Shown here: piece by piece, positions 1 to 10,217 of the stretch
Position numbering within the stretch: position 1 is the first letter of the stretch
Layout of the letters: each line of letters starts with the position of its first letter
Origin: Mucidula mucida
Taxonomy: Eukaryota > Basidiomycota > Agaricomycetes > Agaricales > Physalacriaceae
Reading direction: 5' to 3'
Length of the DNA stretch: 64,000 nucleotides
Assembly (NCBI GenBank): GCA_015501055.1
Contig: JADNYV010000183.1
Span: forward strand, 1-64,000
Translations under genes and position numbers: made by a program
The notes under the pieces: generated by a model
Told to the model about the DNA's origin: nothing
The model's input: the letters and a program-made list of their open reading frames with translations, nothing else
Databases searched by the model: none

Positions 1-2576
1 TTCAAAGTCGCGAGTACGTTCTTGGTACCAAGCTTCGTGCATGAAACGAATACGGATTGCGATCATCAAATGGTCCCAACTCTGGCAATAGAATTCTTCT
101 GCGCATTAGGCGTGTTAACCCACCATGCGCGCGCGTTTCCTTTCCAGCGTCGAGGGGCTATCCTAGCTATGCCGGTGTGTACTTCCGCACCAACAAGAGC
201 GAGGTCGTTCATCTCAATAAGGTAGGCTATGAGGGAAGATCCCTTCCCATCCCATTCAGGTACCTCGCTGCTAGGAATTTCTTGTTGATCTGCCACTGTT
301 CCAGGAATCTGAAGAAATTCGCGTTCGGCCATTGACCAGCTGGGGGATTAGCTCCTGGATCGGGAGGACCTCCTGCTCCGGCGCTATTAGCAGCCGGGGA
401 ATTGGGGGTCCCCCTCCACCTCCTCCGGCGCTACTAGCAGCCAGGGGGTTAGGGAACCCTCCTCCACCTCCGCCCATACCACTGCCGAGTCCTCCTCCAG
501 CGCCTCCCATTCCTCCAACGGGGGGATTATTCCCATTCCCTGAAGGGCCTGTACTTCCCGGATTAGGGGGAATAAGAGGCTGGCCGTTTAGAGGGTTGAG
601 ATTGGGGAGTAATCCTGGAGTCGGTTGGTTCGGAAGAGTCGTGGCTGTGCGCGATGCGAGAGCTTGCTGTAGCCAGTCGGGAGCTTGTGAACGATTTAGT
701 GGCCCCCATATAAGGGATCATGACGAGCTGATGGATTAGCAGTAGACGGATTATTCGTGACGTGATGAAGCATAGCAGATATAGACGCTGGTATAGGCAT
801 GAGGGCCTGCTGTACGAGATTGGTGGCGGGTTGAGGAGTCTCTGCGAATGGATTGCTTTCGGCACTAAGAGTTGGTTCCGGTGCGAAGGCGACATGACGA
901 GGAAGTTGGAAGTCGCGGGGCAATAACCGATGTGCCGCAGACAGACGTTCTCGGTAGTATTGATTATCGGGCTTATAGGCGGATCCCAGATTCTTTACTA
1001 TCTGCGGAATGTTCTCTCGTAACGCCGGGTCTACCGTTAGGGCTTTCTGTATGTAGCCGGGACGGAGGGCATACGCCCAAACGACATCCTCCCCTGCACA
1101 AGCATTCACCTCAGCACGTATCTCCGGGAGGGTGGAATCGTAGGATGATACTTCACTCAGACTCTTCTTCGGCGCATACATGGCGCGTAGGGCATTTATG
1201 TACTGTCTAATGCGATTCCGTGCCAATTTCAGCCTGAGAATTAGGTCGGACATGGCCACGACAATAGTCGTCTTATCCTCATGCCCTTCGAGCGTTCGAA
1301 TCAGGGAGAACTGCTGGTCTAATACGAATGGAGGCTCCTTGGTAGACTTAGATCCCAATTCCTGCTGAAACACTTCTAGAATTTGGGTAACTGCTTGAAC
1401 CAAATGACCCCAGTATCCTATGTCGTTATTGCCCTTGCCAATAGACCAAACCCTTCGTTCTCTCCCGCCCTGCAGCTTAACTTTGAAGTTCTGCCAACGA
1501 ATCTCCTTTCGTTCATAGTCGATTCGATCGTCGATAGCAGACGAGACGTCCTCCCAAAAGTCCTCTAGCGGCCAGGACCAACGAACCAGAGCTTCTCTAA
1601 TACGCATACTTTGCTGATGAGATAGGCCACGTAAATGTCCGCCTGCCGCGCCGAATTCTGCTAGGGGGTCTTCGTCTTCGAGGAGCCGGTAATTATACGA
1701 TTTATTGACGGTGATACCGATATCCTCGTCGTAGAGCTCGAAGTGTCGGCCGACGTTGAGGAGGATTCTGACGTGCGGGTGGCTAGAGCGCTGCCACATC
1801 CGGTTTAACGAGTCGATAGACAATGATTCGGCGTCACTGAGAGTGTTCGACCGTACCGAAGCCGTTTCCGCCACCACCGACTCTTTTGTTGACTGAACCT
1901 TGCCCGACGCTTCAGAATGAACGGCGCTATGAGCAGCCGTTTTTCCTTTGTCAATGGGCACGCTACGATCAGGAGGGACGGCGCTATTAGCAGCCATCCC
2001 TTCGTTGGCAAGAGGAACGGGAACGGCGCTATGAGCAGCCATTCCTTCGTCGTTAAGAGGAGCGCTATGAGCAGCTCCTTCCTGAGGGTTCACAGTCTTG
2101 GAAGTGGACGGGGGGTAGTCGTGTGTCGAAGGACCAGGATTAGAAGTAGAAGAAACCAATTCGATAGTGTTATTCGCCTTGACTTCTCTAAGGTCGAATG
2201 GTTGGCGGGGATTGGCGGGTTGACTGAGCGAAGATGGGGCTGGGAAAGTCCTAGAAGGCGAGTCCGAGACGTCCTGCGCAGAGACAGATCGTGCACGAGT
2301 TTGCATTTGGCGAGGAGTCGGGTGTAAATAATTGAGAGCGGGATTAGTCGTGTAATCCGGGTTGGAACGCAACCCCGTCTGTGTCCGCTGGGAAGGGTTG
2401 CTACCGCTAGCTGTCTTCGAGGTGCCGGGATCGTTGACGGCGGGACCGGTAGTGTTGGGACTTTTCGAGCCCGTGGCGTTGGAAGGGGGGTCGGTCGCCT
2501 GCTGTAAGCTCGTACGCTGCTTCCTGTTGGACATGGAAGGAGAGCGAGAAGGCGAACGAATAGTCAAGCCGCCCAT
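1..2576 (-). CDS. Ty3 Gag polyprotein, partial, with four apparent frame breaks
   Basis: The open part (2576-696, 626 codons) starts at a Met followed by a Ser/Pro/Asn-rich tail, then a helical region around residues 310-560. Beyond the stop at 696 the protein continues in other frames: a Gly/Pro-rich linker, then the agaric Ty3 Gag core with VPEWDGKGSSLIAYL at about 260-216 and the ARAWW region near 125, then a segment like RFMHEAWYQERT at the window edge. The breaks lie at or near C5 703-707, G5 404-408, T3 278-280 and around 72-76. Restoring one base at each gives a single frame, so I treat them as probable undercalls rather than decay. The zinc knuckle and pol would be further left. The role is capsid formation and RNA packaging. 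Confidence 0.75.
380..442 (-). repeat. Hairpin repeat copies 1 and 2, in gag linker
   Basis: Cores lie at 380-395 (minus strand GGCTGCTAATAGCGCC) and 427-442 (GGCTGCTAGTAGCGCC). Each folds as GGC, bulged T, GCT, three-base loop, AGC, GCC. Each stem extends two further pairs (C-G, C-G in copy 1; U-G wobble, C-G in copy 2). In the restored gag frame they encode AANSA and AASSA. Confidence 0.7.
1923..2075 (-). repeat. Hairpin repeat copies 3 to 6, in gag N-terminal region
   Basis: Cores lie at 1923-1938, 1980-1995, 2025-2040 and 2061-2075/2076, all read on the minus strand. They encode AAHSA or AANSA in the open gag frame. The stem extends beyond the core by three pairs (copy 3), six (copy 4), five (copy 5) and three (copy 6). 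Copy 6 has A...T where the others have G...C at the core ends, a compensatory change. Spacing between cores is 57, 45 and 36 bases. Confidence 0.75.
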
Positions 2577-2745
2577 TAGTATAAGCGGAAATTTGCTGGC
2601 ATTTCCGAAATGGCAGCGCGAAATTGCAGCGTGTTCGTCCCTGATAATCCTTGGCCACGGGGACTAATTGGAGAGATCTTGAAACGTTCTGGAGGCTTTG
2701 AAGGTCGGAATTTGAGGATTAGAAGGGCTATTGACGGGGTCCGGC

Positions 2746-2879
2746 GGCGCTATGAGCAGCCACCCGGGACATCTTGTCGTCGTAGGAGGGAAAGTCGTTC
2801 CGGCAATTGCCGATCAACGCGTCCATGTTTGGAAATGGCGCGGTAATGTGAATGAGGTCCGACGGCGCTATGAGCGGCC
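2746..2879 (-). repeat. Hairpin repeat copies 7 and 8, in the untranslated leader
   Basis: Cores lie at 2746-2761 (GGCTGCTCATAGCGCC on the minus strand) and 2864-2879 (GGCCGCTCATAGCGCC). The one substitution in copy 8 falls on the unpaired bulge. Flanks add three pairs to copy 7 and five, including two G-U, to copy 8. Both lie between the primer-binding site and the gag start, where retroelement packaging signals usually sit. That role is inference. Confidence 0.7.
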
Positions 2880-2923
2880 ATCGAGGACGAATGAGGTTGA
2901 CTCCACCGGTTTGGTGAAGTCCT

Positions 2924-2937
2924 GGGTGACCCCACCA
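2924..2937 (-). other. Primer-binding site of the Ty3 element
   Basis: The minus strand reads TGGTGGGGTCACCC, one base downstream of the LTR. Its complement, GGGTGACCCCACCA, has the form of a tRNA 3' end with CCA. Position and form are those of a minus-strand primer site. The tRNA species was not identified. Confidence 0.6.
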
Positions 2938-2938
2938 C

Positions 2939-3256
2939 TGTGAATCGGTCACGGTCCGGGACTTCTCACCAGAGGAGTCAACCTGTAAGAATACATAGAC
3001 GCGTCAAGGCTCGCGTCTTAGCCCCACGGTAACCCAGTGAAGGGAGTGTGTGACCCTCACTCGGGGAGCCGTTAACACGGGTGCTCAGCGGGCCTGGCGT
3101 GTCTGTTATCGAGTTACAACATGGGACTTGTAGTCCGCCGTAGAAAGTAAAGCAAACGAGATGATAATTCAAAGACAAGTTAATACAGGGTCCGATCAAC
3201 TACTATAACGAGGATTTTACGTAACGCGACTAGTGAGATAACTACTCCATATCACA
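2939..3256 (-). repeat. 5' LTR of the Ty3 element
   Basis: On the minus strand this starts TGTGATATGG and ends GATTCACA, giving 318 bases with the canonical TG...CA limits and a five-base terminal inverted repeat. The outer edge coincides with the point where epoxide-hydrolase homology ends, and the inner edge is one base from a primer-binding site. The second LTR is outside the window, so the limits rest on these two independent edges. Confidence 0.7.
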
Positions 3257-4250
3257 AATCTTCTTCTTCGGATGAATAAAACGGAATGGGCGGAATCTGC
3301 GATCCATTATAGTAAATGAACCAGGAACGCCGCTAACACTATTCACCTCCACGACATCCTTATAAGCACCCAAAAAGTCATTCTCGCTGGTCAAGAATGT
3401 GGGAGGCGAAACACTCGACTTTGATCGAAGTGTCGAGCGAAGAGAACGTCTAATGTCCGCATCCAGCTCTTTCACAGCTTCCGCGGTCTTCTTGTCAAAG
3501 TAAAGCTGGTACGTCAACTTTGGGAACCACGGCGTGAGGTCCTTCATAGGGACAAAAGAGCCGGCTGCAGGGATATACTACAACGACGCGTCAAACCTGT
3601 TTGGTGACCTTGTCCAAAGAGTCGAGGACTCACTGGCACAACCACCCCAACGACGCCGTTAAACACGTCTGGCCGTGACCTACCAGCTTCGTAACAGACG
3701 GACGAGCCCCAGTCGTGCCTGGCATCTAGGTTAGGAATAGTGAGGTTGGAGAAAGAACGCGAACGTACCCCACACAGATAGCCGGAGTCGCTTTGGCATG
3801 CTCAAGGACACAGACGAGATCCCCAACGTGGTCGAAAAGCGTGCCGGAACTCTTGACATCGCCTGGATGAGTGGACCTCCCGAAGCCGCGTAAATCAGGC
3901 ACAATGAGATGATAATCTTTCTGTAGATAACGCTTGAGTACGCCGACCGCGAAAAGACGCTAGTACCTCGAACGCCTCGATTTGGCGCGCCCAAGTCGAC
4001 CAGATACTAGGCCATCCGTGCACAAGTATCAGAGTCGTCTTCCCCGTCGGGTTCACATCGATATAGCCTGGCGAGATGTCAACGAAACGCGCATGAATTC
4101 GAGATGGTGAAAACGCGAACTGAGTTCAATGTCGACTTGCGTGTTCGTGGCTCTGTTCAGGGCTTTGCACGTCGCGGTCTGTCGATTATATGCTCTGTGA
4201 TTGAAAGCGAGCGTAAGCGGCGCGAGGAGAAGGGCGTAGAGAAAGCGCAT
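3257..4250 (-). pseudogene. Secreted epoxide hydrolase (alpha/beta hydrolase), truncated by Ty3 insertion
   Basis: The gene starts at 4250 with a signal peptide (MRFLYALLLAPLTLA). Four short introns can be placed, for example 53 bases ending near 4072 and the last ending just before 3294. The spliced protein shows the oxyanion motif HGWPSIW, then PDLRGFGRSTHPGD, the nucleophile motif HDWGS, and a lid region with LTYQLYFDKKTAEAV and IPPIPF. Homology ends after three Glu and an Asp, in the middle of the next codon, where the retrotransposon LTR begins. The rest of the lid and the acid and His of the triad are missing from the window. The family hydrolyses epoxides or related substrates; the substrate here is unknown. 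Splice sites are otherwise good, so the loss is probably recent. Confidence 0.85.
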
Positions 4251-4799
4251 TGGCGTTACGGTGGTGGTGGTCTGGATTCAAGCGGCGTCCGGTGAGAGGA
4301 TGAATGGTACCGCCTTAACAGCTGTAGTGATGACACGTGCAAAGGTTATGTAGACCGGTTCCGGTCGGTCTATATCGCGACGGTGATGTCCTGTCGACTG
4401 CTCCAAGATTTGAATCGTATCCTGGAATAGAGAGCTATGGTAGCATTCGGGCCAGCAAATGGCAGTATTCGGTAGAACGGAACAAGTCAAAACATCAGGA
4501 TCCCTCAGATATCCGTCCATCGTAGTTCCATCCGTAGGATCAAGTCTCCGCTTGACATGGCAGCTGACAGAAGCCAAGGGGGAGTATGGTTCGAAGATGC
4601 ACAGTAAATGAGGTTTTGAGCATCTCTTCTTCTTCCTTACGGAGGGTATGACTGACAAGTACACGAACACGAAGTGATGGCATCAAACCAGCAACTAAAG
4701 TATTGATGCTGGATGATGTAATCGCAAATTCGCTTGCCTCCCGACCACCACCATCTCGGTTTCGACCACGATTGTCATCGTCTCCTCACAGCCACCACG
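4251..4799. other. Intergenic, divergent promoters
   Basis: This lies between the epoxide-hydrolase start (minus) and the TMA46 start (plus). Short frames on both strands show no recognisable protein and no good splice structure. I see no TATA box or repeat. It presumably holds both promoters. Confidence 0.4.
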
Positions 4800-6119
4800 A
4801 TGCCTCCGAAAAAGCAACAAGCGAGCGGGTCGGCCAACAAGGTCAAAGATGACAAGGTGACTTGACCAGCACTGTCCGCATAAATTCACGCTAATAGACT
4901 AAGATGTGCAGACCTTTGGAATGAAAAATGTCTGTTGCGCCCTCTCTCCAACGCTGTATCCCTAAATGATCTCGGTTATAGAAAAACAAGTCATCCAAAG
5001 TCCAAAAAGAAGTACAGCGTATCCAGGCCCAGACCGCTACGGCTGGCAAATCTCGCGCGGCGCTGGAGAAGGAAAAGGAAAAGGCGCTGCGCGAGAAGGA
5101 AAAGGCGGATGCGGAAAAACGCAAAAAGGAGGAAGCAGAGTTTTTCAAGCCCGTGCAGTCGCAAAAGGTGCCGCTCGGCGTCGACCCCAAGACTGTCTTG
5201 TGTGTCTACTTCAAGACCGGGACCTGCGACAAGGGGACCAAGTGCAAGTTTAGTCACGATATCAATGTGGGGCGAAAAGTCGAGAAGAAGAATTTGTACG
5301 AGGACTCTAGAGAGGAAAAGATGGCTGGTGAGTTGTCTCCCGGATGCCTGTGGACATGGCTGACGCAGGTGATGTAGATACGATGGACAAGTGGGACGAC
5401 GAGAAACTGGCCAAGGTTATCTTATCAAAAGGCGGCAATCCCAAGACTACGACAGATGTACGAATACATGTTTTCCTGACTGATGAAAGCTAATATCTCT
5501 GCAGATCGTATGCAAGTTTTTCATCGAAGCCATCGAGTCGGAAAAGTAGGCTTCTTCAACTCTCTTCGGGATGTATCGATTGACACTCTTAGGTTCGGTT
5601 GGTTCTGGGAATGCCCTAACGGCGAGCGATGCATGTACAGACATGCACTGCCGCCCGGATTCATGCTCAAGTCGCAGCGTAAAGCGGCGGAAGCTGCGGC
5701 CAAAGCCAATGTCATCTCGCTTGAAGAGTTTTTGGAAGTCGAAGTGAGTGTTCGAACTATATTTTGTCTTGACTTGTATCCCTAAACCTTGGGTTTAGCG
5801 CCATAAACTGGGTTCCAACCTCACACCGGTGACTCCCGAAACGTTTGCTCATTGGAAAAAGACACGGATGGACAAGAAGGAGGCCGAGGCTGAAGCGTTG
5901 CGCAAGGCGAAAGATACGCAGGCTGCTGCAGGCAAGAACAGCGGTATGAGCGGGCGAGACTTGTTCCAGTATAATCCCGAATGGTTTATCGACGAGGACG
6001 AGGAGGGCGAAGAGGACTGGGAGTTTGAAAAGTATCTCAGGGAGAAAGCTGATGCTGATGCGGCTGAGGAGGGTTTGATTACACGACAGTTGAACGTGAG
6101 GGGCGGATGTGGATGTTGA
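4800..6119 (+). CDS. TMA46: CCCH zinc-finger protein, DRG-family regulatory protein (Tma46/ZC3H15)
   Basis: Seven exons: 4800-4856, 4912-4929, 4982-5327, 5369-5457, 5505-5545, 5593-5743, 5799-6119. The protein opens with a basic MPPKKQQ stretch and TFGMKNK, a Lys/Glu coiled coil, and a first CCCH finger ([19 protein letters not shown]). A second CCCH finger follows ([25 protein letters not shown]), and the DFRP region near the end contains FEKYLREK. The family binds DRG-type GTPases and associates with translating ribosomes in the cytoplasm. The printed frame ends in GGCGC at 6119. Removing one base of the G run near 6101 would instead give an acidic tail ending at 6165, more like relatives. 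RPF2 lies tail to tail downstream. Confidence 0.9.
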
Positions 6120-6247
6120 TGTCCCTCCAGACACGCCGGAGGCGAGCGGTAGCGATGATAAATGAAATGTACATTGACTACAAATTCATCGCTGTACGCC
6201 ACCTTTGAAATCGCCATTAACCAAGATACTGAACAAGTGAACAAGTA

Positions 6248-7364
6248 CTATGATTCTGTTGTGGTTTTGCTTCGCTTTCTCGGATGCTCTTCGTCGTCCT
6301 TGAGACCCTTCATCTTCCTCGTCTGCAGCTTGCTCAATCCTGGCTGCCAACATGTACCCGTCCGCGCAGGTCGCCCATCTCGTCTACTTCCAAATTCTTG
6401 CGCTTCTTGCCCAAACCCGACTCGACGTCCTTCTTTTTGAGCTTTGGGCGCTTCATGGCCTGCTTGAGCATCTCCTCGTCGGCGGGCTCGTGTCTACGCA
6501 TCACGAGATCCAGAGAGGGGCCCATCGGGGTAAGCTCGACACGCGGGACTTTGGTACCAGAGGCGAGAAGCGGGTGGTGAATGCGCGGATGTGGACTTTT
6601 GGGAGGGAGGAAGCGTTGTCGGCGGTGCTGTTGAGCGAGGGCGGTGTCGGCGCGCAGGATACGCTGATGACGTGTTCCAAGCCCGACAGGCAGATTTCGT
6701 CGACTTGTTCGCCGTTGAAAAAGGACATGAGCATGGATTTGAGCTGTATGAAGCGCGGGTGCGTGCTGAACAGTTCAGAGGCGAAGTGTAGCATTGGTTT
6801 GTGGCCCGGGGTGGATTTTGGTGTCTAGTTGGTGGTTGGAAGGAGAGTGGGGTGGTGTTGGGGAACGTACTTTTAGTTCGGCCATGGAAACACATCCTTC
6901 GACGCCGACTTCGAGCATATCGAGTACCCGGCCGTCGTACATGCGGACAAAGTGAGGCCGTTGGGGCGTTTTTGTTGCTTTGTCCAATCAAGAATAATGA
7001 GGCGTCATTTTTTGATGACCAGAACTCGAGGGAAGCGGTGGATGTTGATGCAGAAGCAGCGTCGAATGGATGGATGTCGTTTTTCTTGTTGAATGCAATG
7101 GCGGCTGAGCGTTTTAAAGCCATCTAAAATCCAAAGGTAAGCTGGATCTGGGTGATGGTTATACCACATACGAGATCCTTCATGACTTTATTCACAACTT
7201 CGCCAGTATGTGTGCCCTTGACGAATATTGCGGTCCGTTCGTCTTCAATTTCCTTGGGCATGCGGGCATCCATGACCCGTTTGGAGCGCGCATTTTTTGG
7301 TTTCCTATAGCGACTAAGCCAGGGATTTTCATCTATGTTTGAATACTCACACTGTCCGAAGCAT
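6248..7364 (-). CDS. RPF2: Ribosome production factor 2 (Brix domain), with four apparent frame breaks
   Basis: Four exons: 7364-7351, 7304-7172, 7123-6871 and 6824-6248. The start MLRTVKPKNARSKR is the usual RPF2 N-terminus, recovered only after splicing a 46-base intron. The Brix domain follows: TAIFVKGTHTGEVVNKVMKDL, FNKKNDIHPF, SLEFWSSKNDASLF, VRMYDGRVLDMLEVG, LSGLEHVISV, and the C-terminal VELTPMGPSLDLVMRRHE with a Lys-rich tail. RPF2 pairs with RRS1 and recruits 5S RNP to pre-60S particles in the nucleolus. The frame breaks at T5 6969-6973, AAA 6949-6951, GGG 6545-6547 and AA 6336-6337. Each is repaired by one extra base of the run. The factor is essential in yeast, so sequencing error is the likely cause. 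Confidence 0.88.
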
Positions 7365-7638
7365 GATGATCGCGAAAAATGAAAATAAGCCGTGATGTGT
7401 GATGTCACATTGGGCAAGGCTGGAGCCGGGCCGAGATCGGCAAACGCCACAGCAACGCTGTTACATCAGCGACCTTTTTTGACTCTCGACCGTAGCGACC
7501 CCGCTTTTGCATAGACTCCCACCAAAGTTATTCATCGCGCTCGCAGTCAACTACAGCGGTTCCATTGCCGCAGCTATCTAATACTCGCTGGATCCCAGCA
7601 AACAAATCATCAATAATATTCGACAGCCGTGCTCAATA
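7365..7638. promoter_or_regulatory. Divergent promoter region RPF2 / FZO1
   Basis: This 274-base spacer separates the start codons of two divergently transcribed housekeeping genes. No TATA box is evident. Shared control is possible but not shown. Confidence 0.35.
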
Positions 7639-10217
7639 ATGGCACAAACATACATGACAACTTTGCCCGTCGCCTCTGGAGAGAAGCAGCTCAAGGTGGA
7701 GGACGTTCAGGAAGCGTATCTCGAGCACAAGGACCGGTGAGTTCGCCACTGCCATCTCTTCCGACTTTCTGCTCAACTTTTCTTCGCGATAGGCTCGTGA
7801 ACGCCATCGACGAGACAAAGTCCATCCTCGACAACATCAGGACGTTCAACAAGGACGAATGGGTCGTGCGCTACCCGCAGCTCCGCGAGAACGACGCGGC
7901 TGCCCCCGAAAAGACCCGTCGCGGCATGCGTCGCTCGCTCTCGTTTGCCGACGACCCAACCACCGAAACGGACGTGCTGGTCTCGACGGAACGACAGGGC
8001 CTCTCCCGTTCCATCACCCTTGCTTCCATCTCGGATGCTGCCGAGGATACCGAAGAGCCTGAGGAGCAGAAGGAAGAGGGCGAGCGTCTCCTTCCCTCGT
8101 CCGATTTCCAGGTCCTCCGCCTCGACCTCAAGCTCGGCGCCACCGGCTCATCCGCTTCCGCGTCATCCCTCGTCTCCCAGCTCGAAAAGGCGTCCATTGC
8201 CAATTTGCTCGACGAGCGCATCACCGCTGCTCTCAAGCACATCGACAAGCTCCGCGCCCGCGTCGAGGACACTTCGTCCAAGGTCCTCGTCACCGGTGAT
8301 CTCAATGCCGGCAATCCACCTTTGTCAATGCCCTCCTCCGTCGCGAGGTCATGCCCGTCGACCAGCAGCCTTGCACTACCGCCTTTTGCGAAGTTCATGA
8401 CGCAGCGGAGAACAATGGTGTGGAAGAGGTCCATGTAATTGCCGATGGTGTTACTTATAACATGAACGACGAGTCCACCTTTAACCGCGCCAAATTGCAG
8501 GCTTGGAGGATATGTTGGGGAGAACGAGAACAATGACAAGATGCTCAAGCTTTACCTTGCCGACTCGCGTGCTCCGCAGAGTCGCTTCTCAACAACGGTG
8601 TCGTCGATATCTCACTCATCGACGCGCCTGGTCTTAACGCGACAGCTTGAAGACCACTGCCCTCTTTGCTCGCCAGGAGGAAATCGACGTTGTCGTCTTC
8701 GTCGTCTCGGCGAGAATCACTTTACTCTCTCGGCCAAAGAATTCCTCTGGAACGCTAGCAATGAAAAGGCATATCTCTTCATTGTCGTTAACAAGTACGA
8801 TCAAATCAAGAACAAGGACAAGTGCCGACGACTTGTCCTTGAGCAGATCAAACAACTCAGTCCTCGCACCTATGAAGATGCCGAGGACCTAGTTCATTTC
8901 GTCGATTCTGCTCTGCCCTTCAGCCCTTCACCGCAACCCCTCTTCGATGACCTCGAATCTTCCCTCCGGTCATTCGTTCTCGTGAAGCGCTCCAAGTCCA
9001 AGCTCCACCCCGCATCCACCTACCTCGTCAACCTCCTCTCTGATGTTGACTTGCTGGCGGGTGCCAACGCCCTCGTCGCTGATGCCGAGATTCGTCAGGC
9101 CAAGGAAGAGATTGAGCGCGCCAAGCCGGTTTTGGAGAAGATGCAGAGCAACAGGGAGGCTTTGGAGGAGAGCCTGGAGATTGTCGAGGAGACAGGCGCC
9201 AACGCTACTGCTTCCAAGACCAGGAACGTTTTGACCGATGCCTTGGAGCGCGTCGGCCAAGGTAAACTCGGCGTCGATGACATGGCCATGCCGTCCTACC
9301 CTGGTTTGTTGGGCATCTGGAGCTACGCTCGCGACGTCAAGAAGGCTCTGCTCACGAGTCTCGACATGGCTGTCAAGGTAGCCGAGGATGAAGCTCGCGT
9401 TGTCACCAGCAACTCTGTTGACCAGATCAAGAACCTGGCCGAGGAGCACCTCCCTGCTGGGGTTGAGCGCAACAGACGCGTCTTCATGCCGGAGGCCATG
9501 TTCTCCGCTGTCCGCAAGAACGGCAAGGGGCACAAGGGCCGGCGGTCGTCCGTGTCTGGCGCTATCGTCGCCGGCGGCGTTCACGGTCTCGGTATTGGAT
9601 TGGCGCAGCGCACGGACATGCTCGAGACGACGTTCCTCGACCTGTTTGATATTCATCACGCCATGTACGTGCACTTGGGCGATGGAAAGTCTGACGAGGA
9701 GGCGTCCACGCCTACAGCGCTCGGTCTTATCAGCGTGGGTGTCGGTGCGCTGACGATGGTCGGCGGCCAGGCTGTCGGTGCGCGTGGAATCATCGAGGGC
9801 ATCATCCGGGTCACTGATCTCTTGGGCAACGAGACTGCCAAAAAGTGGGCTGCGCCTGTGCTGGGCGCGTTCACTATCGGTCTTACTGCGTATCTGGTGC
9901 TCGAGCTGCCTAATTCGATTCCCAAGACTGTGGGTCGGCGCGTCAAGGCGTCTGTCATCCGGTCGGACGGGGAGGAGGAGGATACGTTTATCGATATACA
10001 CGCTGGGAGGATTAGTCGGGAGACGAGGAAGGTGTTGCGGTTGGCTTCGTGGGATCTGAGGGGGAGGTTTACGAATGCGATGGAGGAGAGGGGGAAGGAG
10101 GTGAGGAGTGCTGAGGAGACGGAGAAGCGGGCTGTGCGCGCCAAGGAGTGGTTCACGGATGTGTCCAAGAAGACGGCGGAGGTTCGGGTTACGGCGGAGC
10201 TTGGAAAGGATTTGTGA
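7639..10217 (+). CDS. FZO1: Mitofusin, mitochondrial outer-membrane fusion GTPase, with six apparent frame breaks
   Basis: Exons 7639-7736 and 7793-10217. The protein is about 840 residues, usual for fungal Fzo1. The N-terminal part is charged and Ser-rich. The dynamin-type GTPase domain has the P-loop GDLNAGKST near residue 200 (its Lys is lost to a one-base gap at 8313), DAPG and NKYD near 366. Heptad-rich stretches follow, then two hydrophobic segments (TALGLISVGVGALTMVGGQ and WAAPVLGAFTIGLTAYLVL) near residues 675-745 and a charged C-terminal coiled coil. It tethers and fuses mitochondrial outer membranes. Six one-base losses at about 8313, 8500, 8518, 8575, 8640 and 8708 move through all frames and return exactly to the original one, which argues for sequence errors. 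Confidence 0.9.

Larger units (their letters stand above)
1..3256 (-). mobile_element. Ty3/gypsy LTR retrotransposon, 5' part (LTR, PBS, leader, gag)
   Basis: Reading on the minus strand the order is LTR (3256-2939), primer-binding site, a leader of about 350 bases and a long gag frame that runs off the left window edge. Pol lies outside. The LTR ends are short inverted repeats (TGTGA...TCACA). The element sits inside an epoxide-hydrolase gene, and the coding sequence of that gene stops exactly at the LTR edge. The gag frame breaks are all one-base losses in homopolymers, so the copy may be intact and young. The missing end should carry pol, the second LTR and the rest of the hydrolase gene. 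Confidence 0.85.

Noticed and set aside
332..739. Plus-strand proline-rich reading frame
   Set aside because: It is the complement of the Gly/Pro-rich gag linker, which joins cleanly to gag on the other strand.
1..740. Programmed ribosomal frameshifting as the cause of the gag breaks
   Set aside because: There are four breaks, each at a different run, and the same pattern occurs in host genes, so one technical cause is simpler.
8970..10001. Long minus-strand frame of 343 codons
   Set aside because: It lies fully inside FZO1 exon 2 on the opposite strand and has no family features.
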